A stretch of DNA of 64,000 bases from Gnetum montanum (lineage: Eukaryota > Streptophyta > Gnetopsida > Gnetales > Gnetaceae). Location of the stretch: NCBI GenBank assembly GCA_015680685.1, contig MNCI01003927.1:104598-168597 (forward strand). The letters run 5' to 3'. The notes beneath the pieces were generated by a model. The model did no database searches, was not told the DNA's origin, and worked only from the letters and a program-made list of their open reading frames with translations. Below, piece by piece: positions 10,205 through 21,800 of this stretch; position 1 is the stretch's first letter, and the number at the start of each line of letters is the position of its first letter. The translations under genes and the position numbers were made by a program.

Positions 10205-11995
10205 TGAAACACCCCAAAATTTGAAGGTATGCTTGCTTCACCAAGCCTTTGCGATTCGCGCAGTAGCACGACAGTTCTTTAGGAGAAGGATGCTCTAATT
10301 TTTAGACTGTCTAGATTTGGCAAGTTTTCTGTCCCAGGTGTCAACGGGCTAAACGGATTTTCCAGCCTGCCCACCTGAGCAGTTTGCCCAGTCGACTGTG
10401 CACTTAGGAGCGATGCGTGGAACTATTGGCGATATTCAGAATGCACAAAAGGCTTCATTTGATTTTCTAAGTCACGAAGTTCGCTACGCCTCACTATGTA
10501 GCATAGCAAGCTTCAGAAGACATCTATAGAAGTGAAATGCTACGCTACGCTATGCAGCGTAGCGTGGCATAGCAAAAGCTATACAGTCGGTCCCCTCGCC
10601 CGACTTCAAGTCCTTTAGCAATGTCTCTTTCTGTCAGGAAGCGGCAGACCATGTCTGCTACTACGCTACGTCAAACTACATGGCGCAGTGAGGCATAGCA
10701 ATTCTGCGGAAGTGACAGAAGGCATCTCAAAGTGCGGGATCAGCAAGTTTTCAAGTTTCGTAGTGCAAAAGGAAAAGTTTGCAGATTGGCGACGTTTTTG
10801 CGACTAAGGACAGCTATTACGCTATGATACGCTACGTAGCGTAGCATAGCATAGCAAATTTGTGACCAGCAGTCACAACACTGCAAAGGTTCCCAACACA
10901 TGCAGCGGGACACAATGCAGATTTTTTACTTTAAAGTAACGGTTACGCTACGCTACGCTGCGTAGTGTAGAACAACGTAACAAGATGCTACGCTACATCA
11001 AGTGTTACGCTACAAAGCATGGCAAGACGTAGTGAGAAGTTACGCGACATTAATGCACCTCATCTAATTGCACCGTTGCTTTGACAACGTAAGTACAACG
11101 CGGAAGGTTTGTAATTACGACATGGCAGGTTTGCCCAATGGTCATGCAGGCACATGCAGCATAGATAGATCAGCATAGGCCCAAGGCACGTGGCGTTCAA
11201 ACCGCATCTTTTGCGTGCCCTTGATCGTATAAATACCTTGATGAGCGATGCTTAGACTCTCTTCTGCTCTCCGGCTTTCGTGCTCTCGGGCACACACACA
11301 CACACTCTCTCTCTCTCTCTCTGGCTCATTCAAGCACTGGGACACTCTAACTGTTAAGAGCTTCCGACACTCAGACTCTCTTTTCGCACTTTCGGTCTTG
11401 GTTTTCTGAACAACCTAGTCGGCTAACAATTTTGTTGGCTGACAAGAAAAAGTTGGCACTGTAATCTCAAGCATTGTAAGCTTTCTATTTTGACATTGTA
11501 AACAGTTAGCATTCTTAGTTGGCATTTCGTTCTGCTCTTTCCTACCACCTTGGTATCACTTCGCATTGTTAACACCTGAGCCCGCATCCAAGCACACAAC
11601 CGTCTTGCTTTACACGTCTTGGTTACTCTCAGGATCTTTGCACTTCTCAGCGCTATGCAACCGATTGTATCCATCTTGATAGAGTGAAGTCGTAGCTTCG
11701 AAGTGATGCATTTTTCTAACTGCATTTCACTTTGTCCCTTATTTGCTATTGCATTTCACATTTTACATTGTTTTCTGCTTCTTTTACATTCAAGCGTTAT
11801 TTTACAAGTTCTGTGTTTTCTTTTAAACTACACATTGCAAAAGGTTATATAGACATCAACTAAGTCCTTGTTTGATCAATCAAACCATTTAGGGCACTCC
11901 ATTTCCATTCCATTCCGTGAAAACAGGGTCAAGGCTATCGTCGGCCGACGGCCCCTTGACGTTTTTTCTAGCCGGTGATGTTTTCGGTTGCTACA
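10205..11995 (+). repeat. 5' LTR of element B
   Basis: 1791 bases, TGAAACACCCC...GGTTGCTACA. It aligns end to end with 26838-28678. TATA box TATAAATA at 11228-11235. About 70 bases further is a (CA)n(CT)n run (11292-11322). U3 (10480-11060) is full of GCTACGC and GCGTAGC motifs. Confidence 0.93.
10480..11060 (+). repeat. GCTACGC/GCGTAGC inverted-motif array in the U3 of element B
   Basis: More than a dozen GCTACGC-like heptamers occur in both orientations, often back to back. Examples are 10539-10575 and the perfect 14-base palindrome ACGCTACGTAGCGT at 10829-10842. The 3' LTR repeats the array (27110-27690). The array ends about 170 bases upstream of the TATA box. Confidence 0.85.
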
Positions 11996-12060
11996 GTCTT
12001 TTTGGTGTAAGAAGGAGGGCCTTTTGGTGCCTTTTCTACATGTCACGGTAGTCCTGTGAG

Positions 12061-12346
12061 CCTTCTACATCCTAATACACATTAGCATAAATTTGACACC
12101 CTTTTGTGGTTGTTTACGTGTCGTGTGGTGTAGATCGGTTGCCTCGACGGTTCCTCGGGAGCCCTACAGGACATAAAGCCTCCAATTGCCAGCTGATTTG
12201 CCTATCCTACGATAGTCTTGCATGCGTTCTATACCCTATCATGTACTAGCATAAATGTGACACCCTTTTGCGGTTGTTTACGCATCGTGTGGTATAGGTC
12301 GGTTGCCTCGACGGCTCCTCGGGAGCCCTACAAGACATAAAGCCTC
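12061..12346 (+). repeat. Direct repeat of about 120 bases in the leader of element B
   Basis: Copy 1 (about 12061-12182) and copy 2 (about 12225-12346) share AGCATAAAT.TGACACCCTT, GGTTGCCTCGACGG and TCCTCGGGAGCCCTACA, and are offset by 164 bases. They lie between the LTR and gag. I see no clear primer binding site after the LTR end at 11995, which is unexpected. Confidence 0.8.
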
Positions 12347-12457
12347 TTTTTGATTGGTTGCTAATTTTTTTTTGCTCTTCTCGTTTGAAAAATTGTTTAG
12401 CTTTCCAATCTCCTTGCTTTTTTTTTCACGTTTGCAAAACTGCTTAGTGTAGTAATA

Positions 12458-14876
12458 ATGACTTTCACAACTACTGCTGCTAACACCTTCAATGTTGGGG
12501 TTTCCATCATGGTTCAAGGCACCATTGGTGCCAAACAACTACTGAACCCAATGCTGGAAACATGTCGATCCCTTAGGATCCAAAATCAGGGACCTGAGGG
12601 CTTGGCCTAGCAACATGAGCGTTACAACTTCCTCTGTGTGAAGGTTCAGGCAAACCTGCCTTTAGACATACACAAGTTCGAAAGCAAACATAGCTTCGAG
12701 TTTGCTTACTGCTATAGGAAGTAGTTTGTTCCCATTCCCGGTGCTTCCATACCTTTGACACAGATAAACCAAAGGCTTCTAGACCAACTAATCCAGTTGG
12801 CTAGACTTAGGGAGAAATAAGACACAGTGTCTAACCAGGATGATGCTTTCCAAGATGCATAGGAGGAACTCCATTCCCAATCCGATGAGGGAGGTCCAAC
12901 CAACCTCGTTCCTATCCCTCCTACCCAATCCTTCTGGGCCAACCCGTTGTCTATCATCATTCCCTTTGTTATCATGCCTACGCTCCTGCAGCCTGCAACT
13001 ATAACTGCAATGGTTAGCCATGTCACCTTCCCAACGTATCAATGCCCTTATTCCCCTATTTCATTTGTAGCAACTATGCCTTTGCAAACTGTTCAGTAGC
13101 CCATTCCTATAGTGCATCATACACCAATCACGGCTACCCTGCCACATATTCATGATGTGCCTACTTCACAATCGTATGTAACTTCCATTTTAGTTCCTAC
13201 GTTCACATTTGTTCCACCCACTACGGTAGGCCCAGGCCCATCCATGTGGTGGACCTCATTCACTTCTTCACCTATTCCACAACCTTCGTAGATGTTTCAT
13301 TATGTTCACCCTCAGACCTACCAAACCTCGCAAATGGTACAATCTAACACAGGGCTATGGTTTATTCCACTGATGACACAAGTAGTTTATCCGACGGCTC
13401 AAACCACGTTGCTGCTTCAACAGCACCACCTTCCAGGTGGTGGATAGTGCAAGCAGCACCTTTCATAGGGGCTACCCCAATGGTACTGCCGATGGGTCAC
13501 ACCACCACCTCTGCCATTCCACAAGTGGGGGCTGCCTTGACAGTTCCCCAACTGCCTACACCGTCGCAAGGTTTGGATCAAGCGTTCCAGCTTATCCAGA
13601 CCCTCACTGAGAAAATCAAACACCTCAAAGCTGTTGGGTCTGACACGGTACAAGTCATGGACTTTTACCAGGACGACCCCATCAGCCCTGCAATCCCTAC
13701 TCTAACATTACCCCCAGGAATGTCCCTTCCCCACTTCACAAAGTACAATGGGAAGGGAGATCCCAACGGACATCTAGTTACCATTAGGTCTAAGTCTCTT
13801 CTGTTGCAATAATGGCCGCACACGATTATTCGTGTCTTTGCCATGTACCTAGTCGAGAGAGCCTTAGATTGGTACCACGTGCTGCCATGCTCATCTATTT
13901 CAACTCTAAAAGAGCTTCTGACCTAGTTCGTGACATGCTTCAAGTATAACTTGAAGCTGAAAATCACGCTGGACTAGCTTATGAGTGTGAAGCGAGAGCC
14001 TCTAGAACCTGTCCAGAAGTTCATCTAGCGATGGAGCACAATCCTTAACGAAATCCGAGAGCCCATCGCAGAGGCCCACTTGTTGGCCATCTTTAAGGGT
14101 GCAGTGAATGACTTTATCAAGTCTAAACTGTACTACCTCACCCTTTGCACTCTTAGTCAAGCCTTTGCTCAGACTAAGAGCATACAAGATGCAACTGAGG
14201 TGAGCAAAGACCCAACCTACATCGCTTACAAAAATACCTTCACAAAGAAGGATAAGGGTAAGGCCCCAATGACCACAGTGGCCACTGTGGCCACCGAGGC
14301 CAAGCCCAGACGTAGTAACAATGGTAACAAGAACAATAAGAAACTGGTCGTACTCACAGCTAACCCCATGCCTAAGCAGGGCAACATGTTGCAACCTCCA
14401 GTACCCGCACCTGAGACATTTGCATAACCCAAACCAAACTTTGAGTGTAAAGATTGCTCAAAGTACACCCCACTACCTCTCAAACCCTTAGAACTTCTGA
14501 AGTAGCTATTGATAGCAGGGCACATGCAATACAAGAAAATGTTGCAAGAAGCAATCAGCAGACATCAACGCTATTGTGAGCTCCTTAGGAACCCCTCTTT
14601 GGCCCTGCCCAATGATCCCCCAGTTCCTAAGAGTTTCAAGTTGGACAAGTTTTGTGACTACCACCAACAGTGTTATCATAACACGGATTACTGTCTGGCG
14701 TTGCAGGATGACATCCAGAGGTTGATCGACCAGGGAAAACTGGTGTTGGATGAAAGAAACCCAGTATGTCCCGAAAATAAATCTATGCATGTCTACATAG
14801 ACCTCCTCAATGCCAACAATGCCAGATATGTCATCAGCACCATCAGCATTGACAATGATCCTAGGCCACCCCAATA
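12458..14876 (+). pseudogene. gag of element B
   Basis: Starts at ATG 12458 (MTFTTTAANTFNVG) in frame 2, moves to frame 1 near 13390 by a frameshift, and stays in frame 1 to 14876 with a few in-frame stops. The Pro/Gln/Thr-rich first part is followed by the retrotransposon gag core: LPHFTKYNGKGDPNGHL near 13725-13775 and ALDWYHVLPCSSISTLKEL near 13863-13919. The C-terminal part has KFCDYHQQCYHNTDYCLAL (14647-14703), which replaces the usual zinc knuckle (CxxH...GH...C) in Tat gag, followed by DDIQRLIDQGKL. It would form the particle shell. Several stops read TAG or TGA where CAG or CGA would fit. Confidence 0.85.
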
Positions 14877-16278
14877 GCCATTCGTGGTCTGTGTGCCTCA
14901 ACGTAGTGCACTAGCATCACGAGTGGCTAATCAAATCTCGCAACAACCGTTCATCCTGAGAGTCCCTCCACGGGCATCCATCTCTGCGCCACGTATTAGT
15001 GAAACCGTGCTACTTCGCCCGCTAACACCGTTATCTCCTTTCATTATTAGGGGACTGACTCCTTCGACAGCCCTCGCCTCGCATAAGATAGCTGAACAAC
15101 CTTCTCGTTCTAAAAAATGAAAAGTGTGTTTCGCAGGTGAGGCATCGAAGGGGAATGCCATCCAAGGAATTCCCAAGCCGACGTCTTTGCCCCTTACGTC
15201 TACGCCCTTGTCACCAAAAATGAATGTTTCCATAACAGCGCAGTCCATGCCACCTTGCCAAAAAGGGTCTAAACCTAGCTCTGAAGTTGCCCCTCCTTGG
15301 GAAATTTGTCTTCTGGGATGAGTCAAAGAAGAGGAAAGCGCCAAAAAAGGGGGTGGCCAAGACCTTTTGGATGCCCTCACTCAGGTCAAGTAGGCTCTAA
15401 AATAGAAAAGCACCACACTGAGCCTGTACAACTTGATCATGATGTCTATTCCCCACCATGAGGCTCTGATCCGCATGTTGATAGCGATTCTGGTCAATGA
15501 ACACATGCCAGTGGAAGAGGAAGCAATCCACTCGGTCATGCTTCCCTCTGCACCTGTAGAGCCTGAGCCATCCCAATTGACTTTCAGTGACAACGCCATT
15601 AGGGAAGATCTTGAAAAGGGTCAGGTGACCACGGCACTCCTTTTCATCACAATTCAGGTCGGCCAACACCAGATTCGAAGGGTACATGTTGATGACAAGG
15701 CTACCACGAATGTCATCCCCTTCCCTATTATGGACAAGTTGGGCTTGGTCAACTAGATCAAACCCACAACGATGTCGTGCCTAGGGTCGTTCAATGGGGC
15801 ACGCGTCCTAGTGAAAGGCATAATCCACATAGACTTCGTAGCAGGGGACCAGTTCCCCACAAGTGCAATGTTCATCGTGGTCAAGGAAATGCCTGGGTTT
15901 AACATGATCTTGGGGAGATCATGGTTAGCACAACTTAGGGTTGTCTCCTCATCTATACACTAGGAATTCCACCTATCTTACGTAGGCAGGGAGGTGGTGA
16001 TCCGTGGTGACGAAGTAGAAACGCAAGCGATTAATAACATAGACATGGAGCAGGGCTTAGAGGTCATAACCTATGAGAATGAAGTGCTTGCTTGCACACA
16101 CACTGAACATCCAGCAGGAGAATTGGCTCAGCAATCCGGTCTCCAAAATGAAAGCGCATGGGTTGAGTTTCCCTTCCAAGTGGGGGACAATGATGTGGAT
16201 GAGGACCTTGGTGAAACACCTCGGCCTTACATTCTGATCAACCCACGATGGGTCAAGAAGCAGCTATGCATACTGTAG
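14877..16278 (+). pseudogene. Linker and aspartic protease of element B (gag-pro continuation)
   Basis: It continues the gag frame without a break in phase. LLDALTQVK and LYNLIMMSIPHHEALIRML (15367-15480) match the conserved linker before protease in Tat/Ogre polyproteins (LLxxLxKTxAxxS...HxxAL). The protease follows: the active-site region reads VHVDDKATTNVIPFPIMDKL (15679-15740), where DxG is expected, so the catalytic Asp may remain but its Gly is lost. MILGRSWL (15904-15927) is the second conserved motif. The frame ends at TAG 16276-16278 after WVKKQLCIL. It would cut the polyprotein; here it is inactive. Confidence 0.8.
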
Positions 16279-16367
16279 CAACCCCATTGCATCCTGCCCA
16301 TTTGCCATCCCTTATACATTCACTGCCTTTTGCTTTGTTAACATACCATCCTTTTGGCATGCTGCAC

Positions 16368-16625
16368 TATGGCCCGAAACGGTCTAAAAACTATGCTACG
16401 CTATGGCCCAAAACGACCTAAAACTAGCAAAGTCCTGAAATGGCCTAAAACTAGTGTAAGTTACCAGTTAGCCATTGTTTAAGTTGTTAACGTATCATCT
16501 CTATGGCATGTAACGCAATGGTCCGAAATAGCCTAAAACTAGCAATGGCCCGAAATGGCCTAAAACTAGCAAGAACCTGAAACGGCCTAAAACTAGCAAG
16601 AGCCTGAAATGGCCTAAAACTAGCA
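16368..16625 (+). repeat. Tandem-repeat block 1 of element B
   Basis: About seven degenerate copies of a 27-30 base unit, GCAATGGCCCGAAATGGCCT followed by AAAACTA. The core CTAAAACTAGCA is shared with blocks 2 and 3. It directly follows the protease region. Confidence 0.8.
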
Positions 16626-16979
16626 CATGAAAAGCATGAAAATTTTACACAATGCACAAGTTAACGCAGAGTCTATTTCTTTTCTTTATTCAAAACGTTT
16701 TCCTATTAACAATGTTAGCAAAATTTTTTACAAAATTTCAAAAAAAAAATCCCATGTGGTCATGGGTCATTTTTGTTCGCATCATCTTCACCTTTCATTC
16801 CTGCATCATTTCTTTTTGCATCACCTTCCCTTGCGTTATCCTTTGTAGACCGTTCATTCCCTCCCTCTATGGGCCCTGCACCCTCATTTGGAGTCTGCAT
16901 CATAGAGATGAAGTGGTCAGCAAAAGCAACGCATGTAGCTTACAACAGAGCATAAGCACTAACACGGTAGAAAGAAACT

Positions 16980-17803
16980 AACTTGAGAAGGGCCTGTGTC
17001 CATCTTGAAGGATATCTGGTCCAAATTGAGCCTGAGATGGTGCTAGACCTCCCCTGCTGTGATGTCCACCCAACGCCTATTGCTAGGTTCAGCGTTTGCA
17101 GCAGCTCTCTCCCTTTCGACGGTTGTCCACCTTGGTGGTCTCGGGGAATAGGAGATGGTTGAGGTCTCTCCTGTGGGAAAGTCCACTTTTAGGTTAGGAG
17201 ATTCCATGACCTTTACCTACTCTTTGAACTTGGCGTAGGCCTCAGAAGCGTCAATGGCATTTATGAATGCTTTATACGTAAACGCCTCCACAGTAGCGCC
17301 CTTGTACAATTTATGATGGGTGGAATTTTCCTATTTATACATATGCTTATGGCTTCTCTGGGACTGCCCCCATTCATAAACCTTGGCACTGAAGTCCTTC
17401 AAATCTTGACACTTCTGGGCTAGCAAGTCCATTTGCATATGCTATTCTATTATCTCACAAGTGGCTTCAACGTTCTGACGCGCAACGGTCTAAAACCTGG
17501 CATAGTCTATTACAGTTGTGCACCAGTCCTCATTATTAGTGTCATGGGCTATGAGGAAATCATTCCTTGACCTAAGATCTTCCACCTCAGTGACCAGGTC
17601 AGCCTCTCTTTGCTCAGCTCTTTGGACCTATTTCCATAGGTCCTCGTTGATGCACTTATACTTCCACAAGGAGCTTACTGAGTGCAAAACGCATTTGCAA
17701 GCCTTGTCGTACACGCGATGAGACACCTTGGTCACTTTAGGTGGGAATGTAGGCATGACACCGACCTTCAAAGGTCGTGCCGAGTTCCATTTGAGCCAAG
17801 AGG
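16980..17803 (-). pseudogene. Coiled-coil exon of the antisense gene (exon 6)
   Basis: After the acceptor GGCAG, exon 6 reads ASWLKWNSARPLKVGVMP, then a long Glu/Arg/Leu-rich helix: VQRAEQREADLVTEVEDLRS, ARQNVEATCEIIE and LLAQKCQDLKDFSAKVYEWG. It carries several TAG stops. The tail (RPPRWTTVERERAA) is basic. The end is placed near 17000, where the frame fails. In architecture (unique N-terminal part, C-terminal coiled coil) it recalls ORF3 of elements C, E and L, but I see no residue-level match. Confidence 0.6.
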
Positions 17804-19680
17804 CTGCCATGATACAAAGAGCATAAAAATCGTGTTAGCATAGCAAGATTAGCAAGCTCAAAAAATTCTAGCATAACAACATGAGAGCACCTAACACTAC
17901 TACTTACCCACGTTAGGGTCTGCCTATTGGAGGTGGTTGATCATGTCATCAACGATTCCCTGCACGAACGTAAACTTGTCAGGGATCTCAGCCCATGATT
18001 CCGTACGAATTGAAGAAGGTCCTGTAGCATCAACAGTAGTGCATGTTACATAACTAAGCATATCAGCAATGGCCAAAATAGGCTGTGACAAGGCAGAGAT
18101 ATTGCCAAACTCACCAGTGTCCGATTACGGTCTTTCTTCTTGCTAATGCAAGATGATGGTGGTAACCTTGGCAGAGGTCCCTGCCAAGTCTGTACGGACC
18201 TCTTCCTCATGCGTTGGTGCCTTTCCTTTTAGGAGACCAACATCTTTTTTATTCAAAGGAGGATCCTCTTCATTAGTAGGAGGATTCTCCCTAATGACAA
18301 GAGCCCCTGCCTTAGCGACAGGAGCTCCTTTCTTCTTGACCAAGGCCCTTTCTTCCAAGACTAGGGCCTCTGTGTCTTTATTTGTCGCCCCTATCTTAGG
18401 GGCTGACACCTCTTCGTCACCTTCTTCTTCCTTTGCCAGTCAAAGGAACATGTTTGCATCAATCCAAAACAAGTTAGCTTAAAAGGAGGTATTATGCTAC
18501 GCTACATCACCTAGCGTAGCAGACAATAACAAAGTAGGCATTAGACAAGAGCATTTACCAATGGGGGGTTGCGTCCTATGTAGTTTAAGCCGTAGTCTTT
18601 GCCCCTGCTCTTCCTCCACGCGAAGGGTTTCCTTAGCTGGGGGAGGCCTCTTCCATTGCAACTCTTTGGGCACAGTCTCGGCTATGAGACGTTCCCCTCA
18701 TGACACGCTACTGGCTACAATAGGGGGTGTCTTTCCTATGTTGTCCTGGCCACAAACATTGCTAGCCACCTGATCTTTAGTCATCACAGAGAATGACTCC
18801 CCAATTATTTTTGGGGGATCTTGGGCTTGGATACTCTGGAGGATTTGGCGAATCCACGGTCTGGAAATCTGGTCACAATTTCGCATGATCCAGACTCCAT
18901 TCTCTTGAACCACCAGAAACTCTGCGAAGCGCTTCAGAAAGCCTACGTAAAAGGCATAATGTATATTGGAACGGGACTCCGATTTCTGACATAGTTCCAA
19001 GATTTCGGTCTGCAAGCCTTTACATAGAAAGTTGGCCTAGTTGTAATGGGCCCCCTCTTCCATGACCTCCCGCATTATCTAGGCCTGTCAAGCCCCAGGA
19101 CCTTCCATTGGGTAAGTAGTTGGGGGAATGCGTGAGCACGAAAGATAGGGTAAATCTCCTTGGCGGGCCCATATTTAAGCTTCTCCATGGGGAGCCCCTT
19201 TCACTCCTTGGTAAGCCCCAACCTCTCCTGGATGTCCTTCTTCTGAAGGGTTAGCTCCTTCTTACCTTTCGACCCTATGAGAGCACCGTCGGTAGAGACA
19301 CTGAATAGGTCCACGAACATTTAGTCATTGACTGAAATGACCACCCACACACCTTGTATGCGCACACGGAAGTGGCCCGCCTTTTCAAAAAAGGAGTTGA
19401 CCAGGGAGAGCATCTCAACGGCAGGAGGACCAGGAATAGATCCATAAGCCCAGACTTTTGGATGTTCTGGACTAAGGAGTTTGAAGTCGCACCATTTATC
19501 TAGTGTTGGATGGCTTCTACTTCACTGTATTTGAAGTAGATGTTTGCCCCCTATGTCTTGGTGATTACCACCATCACCTCCTGGGGCTTCTTCACCCCTA
19601 CAACAGTTTCACAAAAATGATTAGCATGAAAACAAAGAAAATACAAAGATTGCAAAGACACTTAAGCATGCAACACTTAC

Positions 19681-20503
19681 TGCTTGGCCTATCGGGCCTG
19701 TACAGTAACGGGAACGACATAAGGTCAACTAGAACTAGTTCAACCATGACCGGTTTGAAGGGTTATACCCACTCCTCATCCAACTTGCTCTGCTCCTTGC
19801 ACTGATCATCAAGAATAGAATATAGGCCTAGGTAGATGTGATATTCACCCCCGCATTGACCAATCATGCCGACCCATAGGTTCTCAGTAGAAGAGAACTC
19901 CTATAGGGCTATCTATGCTGTAGCCAGTAGAACTAGTAGGTCGTGAACCCCATCCTTGTTGATGAAGAACCTGGTAACAAATGCATACTATTAGCATTTG
20001 GCCAATATGGCTAGCATCGCACAAGCACAGCAGAGCAAGGCTGCAAAACTCACCCTCCAGCATAGTAGATAGCTCCTTGAGGGTTCTGGAAGCACGTTGT
20101 CATAAAATGTGCAAGGAATAATGTGTTGTAATAGTGGTAGCAGCTATATTTAGGCATATCCTAGATCCAAGACAAATGCCTTAACCTTGTTGGGCACTGA
20201 ATGGATCCTTCTCCCTGCCTACTCATGATTGCCCCGTTGGTCAGAAACCTCAGAATGCCCCGACTTGCCCCAGGCAATATGGCTTCTGTTATGTCGGCCA
20301 TCGCCTCCTCCTCTAGGGATGACCAAACAATCACATTGAAGTGGTCGAGGAGGAATTGTAAGAAGTAATGTGCCCCTTTCCTGAACCAGACCCCCCGCTG
20401 TCCCACACGTATCTGGGGAGGAGGAGCATTGGCCATAGGTTTTCTCACATGACACAGGACCCCTCTAATTTCTAAAATAATTAGGATTGGCCTTAGCCCC
20501 ATC
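19681..20503 (-). pseudogene. FCP1/NIF-like HAD phosphatase domain (exons 2-3 of the antisense gene)
   Basis: The translation reads RPILIILEIRGVLCHVRKP, then HYFLQFLLDHFNVIVWSS, DITEAILPG, then NTLFLAHFMTTCFQNPQGAI and, across the intron, FFINKDGVHDLLVLL. This follows the NIF (FCP1/SCP-type) fold of plants: ILVLDIxGVL, a basic patch, V.IWSS, ..LLIDD....NP.NAI, and a final LxxL segment. The nucleophile Asp of DxDx(T/V) is Glu here (LEIRGVL), and the DD of motif III is replaced (FLAHF). So phosphatase activity is not expected. Such enzymes dephosphorylate the RNA polymerase II tail or other phosphoproteins. An intron with clean borders (20053-19971) lies inside the domain. Confidence 0.7.
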
Positions 20504-21307
20504 CTATACAATACAACCAGCAATTTTTAGTATCATGTCTAAGTGCAATACACACGCAATGTAGCAACACCTAGCAATCCACGCATATAGCGTAGCATAA
20601 CCCTCTTCCTACATGTAGCGTAGCAAGAACATGAAAGCGGTAGCATAGCAAAAACAACCTAGCGTAGCAATAGAGCAACTAACCCTAATAGGGCAATTAA
20701 CAATACGCCCTAACAGAACATGTGTCACACTATAACATCATGCATGGCCTAGCCCTCCTGAGGGTCCTACGTCACGCCATTTAAAGATCAAGTAACTTAA
20801 GCTACGCGAGCCCCTACGGTTATGACAACTGTGGTGGTGGCAACTTAAGTTACCTTGCATGCAACGATGGCGTAACATTTATGCACTCACCGCGGCCAAG
20901 ACTGAAATAGTGGCGATGCAAAGGCCAAAAAAACGCGATGGTAGAAAAGAAAAATAACTAAGACTAGGATACGAAATGAAAGCAGAGAACAACAGAAGCA
21001 AAAAATGATAATAGAATCGCGAAAAAGTAGAGGGAGCATAGTAGCCTACTGGGTCAATGGTGTGTCCCTCCGCGCTAAGATGCGTGCTTGTATCACGTGC
21101 CCTAGGGTTTGCTTCATCTCCTTGACCTTTGCAAGTGCCAAATTCGTGTGTTCCTTCTTCGGAGCCATTGTCCAGCTTGTAAAATTTTCCTCGTCGCTAT
21201 GTAGAAAATCACCTTGTCCATTGTTAGCACAATCGCTCTGCTTTCCGAAATCATTTTGTGCTCCGAATATGGGCTCTGCACTCTTACGGGGAGAATGGCA
21301 AGCTTAC

Positions 21308-21378
21308 TAGGGTTTAATCCCTATTTATGGCCGTAATGGTGAAAAGGGAAACTTGCTGCACTCTCTCTCTATTTAATG
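21308..21378 (-). promoter_or_regulatory. Candidate promoter of the antisense gene
   Basis: On the minus strand, 140-210 bases upstream of the ATG at 21168, lie two TATA-like boxes (ATTAAATAG near 21378-21370 and ATAAATAG at 21328-21321). A telo-box (AAACCCTA, 21315-21308), common near plant transcription starts, follows. The GAGAGAGAG run just downstream of the first TATA-like box also occurs in plant core promoters. No transcript evidence is available. Confidence 0.45.
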
Positions 21379-21509
21379 TAGAGTGTGTCGTACAGCGTAC
21401 CATGCTCGCCATGACATCGTAGCACTATTCACATTAAAATCTTGACACGCTCCAAGCTAACTGCTTACTTTCTTGAAAAATGAAAAAATATATTTTCGAT
21501 TATCTCAGT

Positions 21510-21800
21510 CTGGAAAGATCTTAAACTGGCGATCGTAGCGTAGTTGTGCTTTTACCGGTCTGAAAAGACCTTAAACTAGTAATCTCAACGTAGTTGTAAC
21601 TTTCGCAGTTCGAAAAGACCTTAAACTAGCATGTTTCAATCTGCTATACGTTCGCAGTCTGCAATGACGCTAAACTAGCAGTTTCACAATTTCGCATCGG
21701 CTGTTTTACATTCCTTAGTAGTTACATGTTCTCGCATCGATAATTTCACATTTCCTATTTTAGCAACTCTGCATCTCCATGCCATAATGGTCTGCCATGA
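21510..21800 (+). repeat. Tandem-repeat block 2 of element B
   Basis: Five or six degenerate units of 55-65 bases built on TCTGAAAAGACCTTAAACTA, followed by bases rich in GTAGCGTAG or TTCGCA. The core CTTAAACTAGCA links it to blocks 1 and 3. It lies just upstream of the pol start. Confidence 0.7.

Larger units (their letters stand above)
16980..21168 (-). pseudogene. Antisense intron-containing gene inside element B (phosphatase-like domain + coiled coil)
   Basis: Six exons on the minus strand: 21168-21050, 20503-20054, 19970-19681, 19597-18559, about 18426-17908 and 17803 to about 17000. Intron ends include GTAGGC...TATAG, GTGAGT...TACCAG, GTAAGT...TTGTAG, GTAAAT...AG and GTAAGT...GGCAG. 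Joining at these sites keeps the frame at each of the four joints checked (1-2, 2-3, 3-4, 5-6); joint 4-5 does if the acceptor is at 18427. The start MAPKKEHTN is followed by a FCP1/NIF-like phosphatase (exons 2-3), a domain I do not recognise (exon 4), a Lys/Glu/Pro-rich linker (exon 5) and a coiled coil (exon 6). Stops and at least two frameshifts in exon 4 show decay. It lies antisense to the element, between PR and RT. Function for the element is unknown. Confidence 0.7.

Noticed and set aside
11142-11345. Minus-strand frame with Glu/Arg repeats in the LTR of B (also 27818-28006)
   Set aside because: It is the reverse complement of the (CT)n/(CA)n run in the LTR; composition explains it.
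16368-16625. Regular short repeats that could suggest a CRISPR array (also 25392-25840)
   Set aside because: Units are head-to-tail without unique spacers, degenerate, and inside a plant retrotransposon with no cas genes.
20161-20523. Reading the minus-strand frame as a stand-alone ORF starting MLVVLYRMG
   Set aside because: A splice acceptor at 20505-20504 and in-frame joining to exon 1 at 21050 explain the domain start better; MLVVLYR would be intron.
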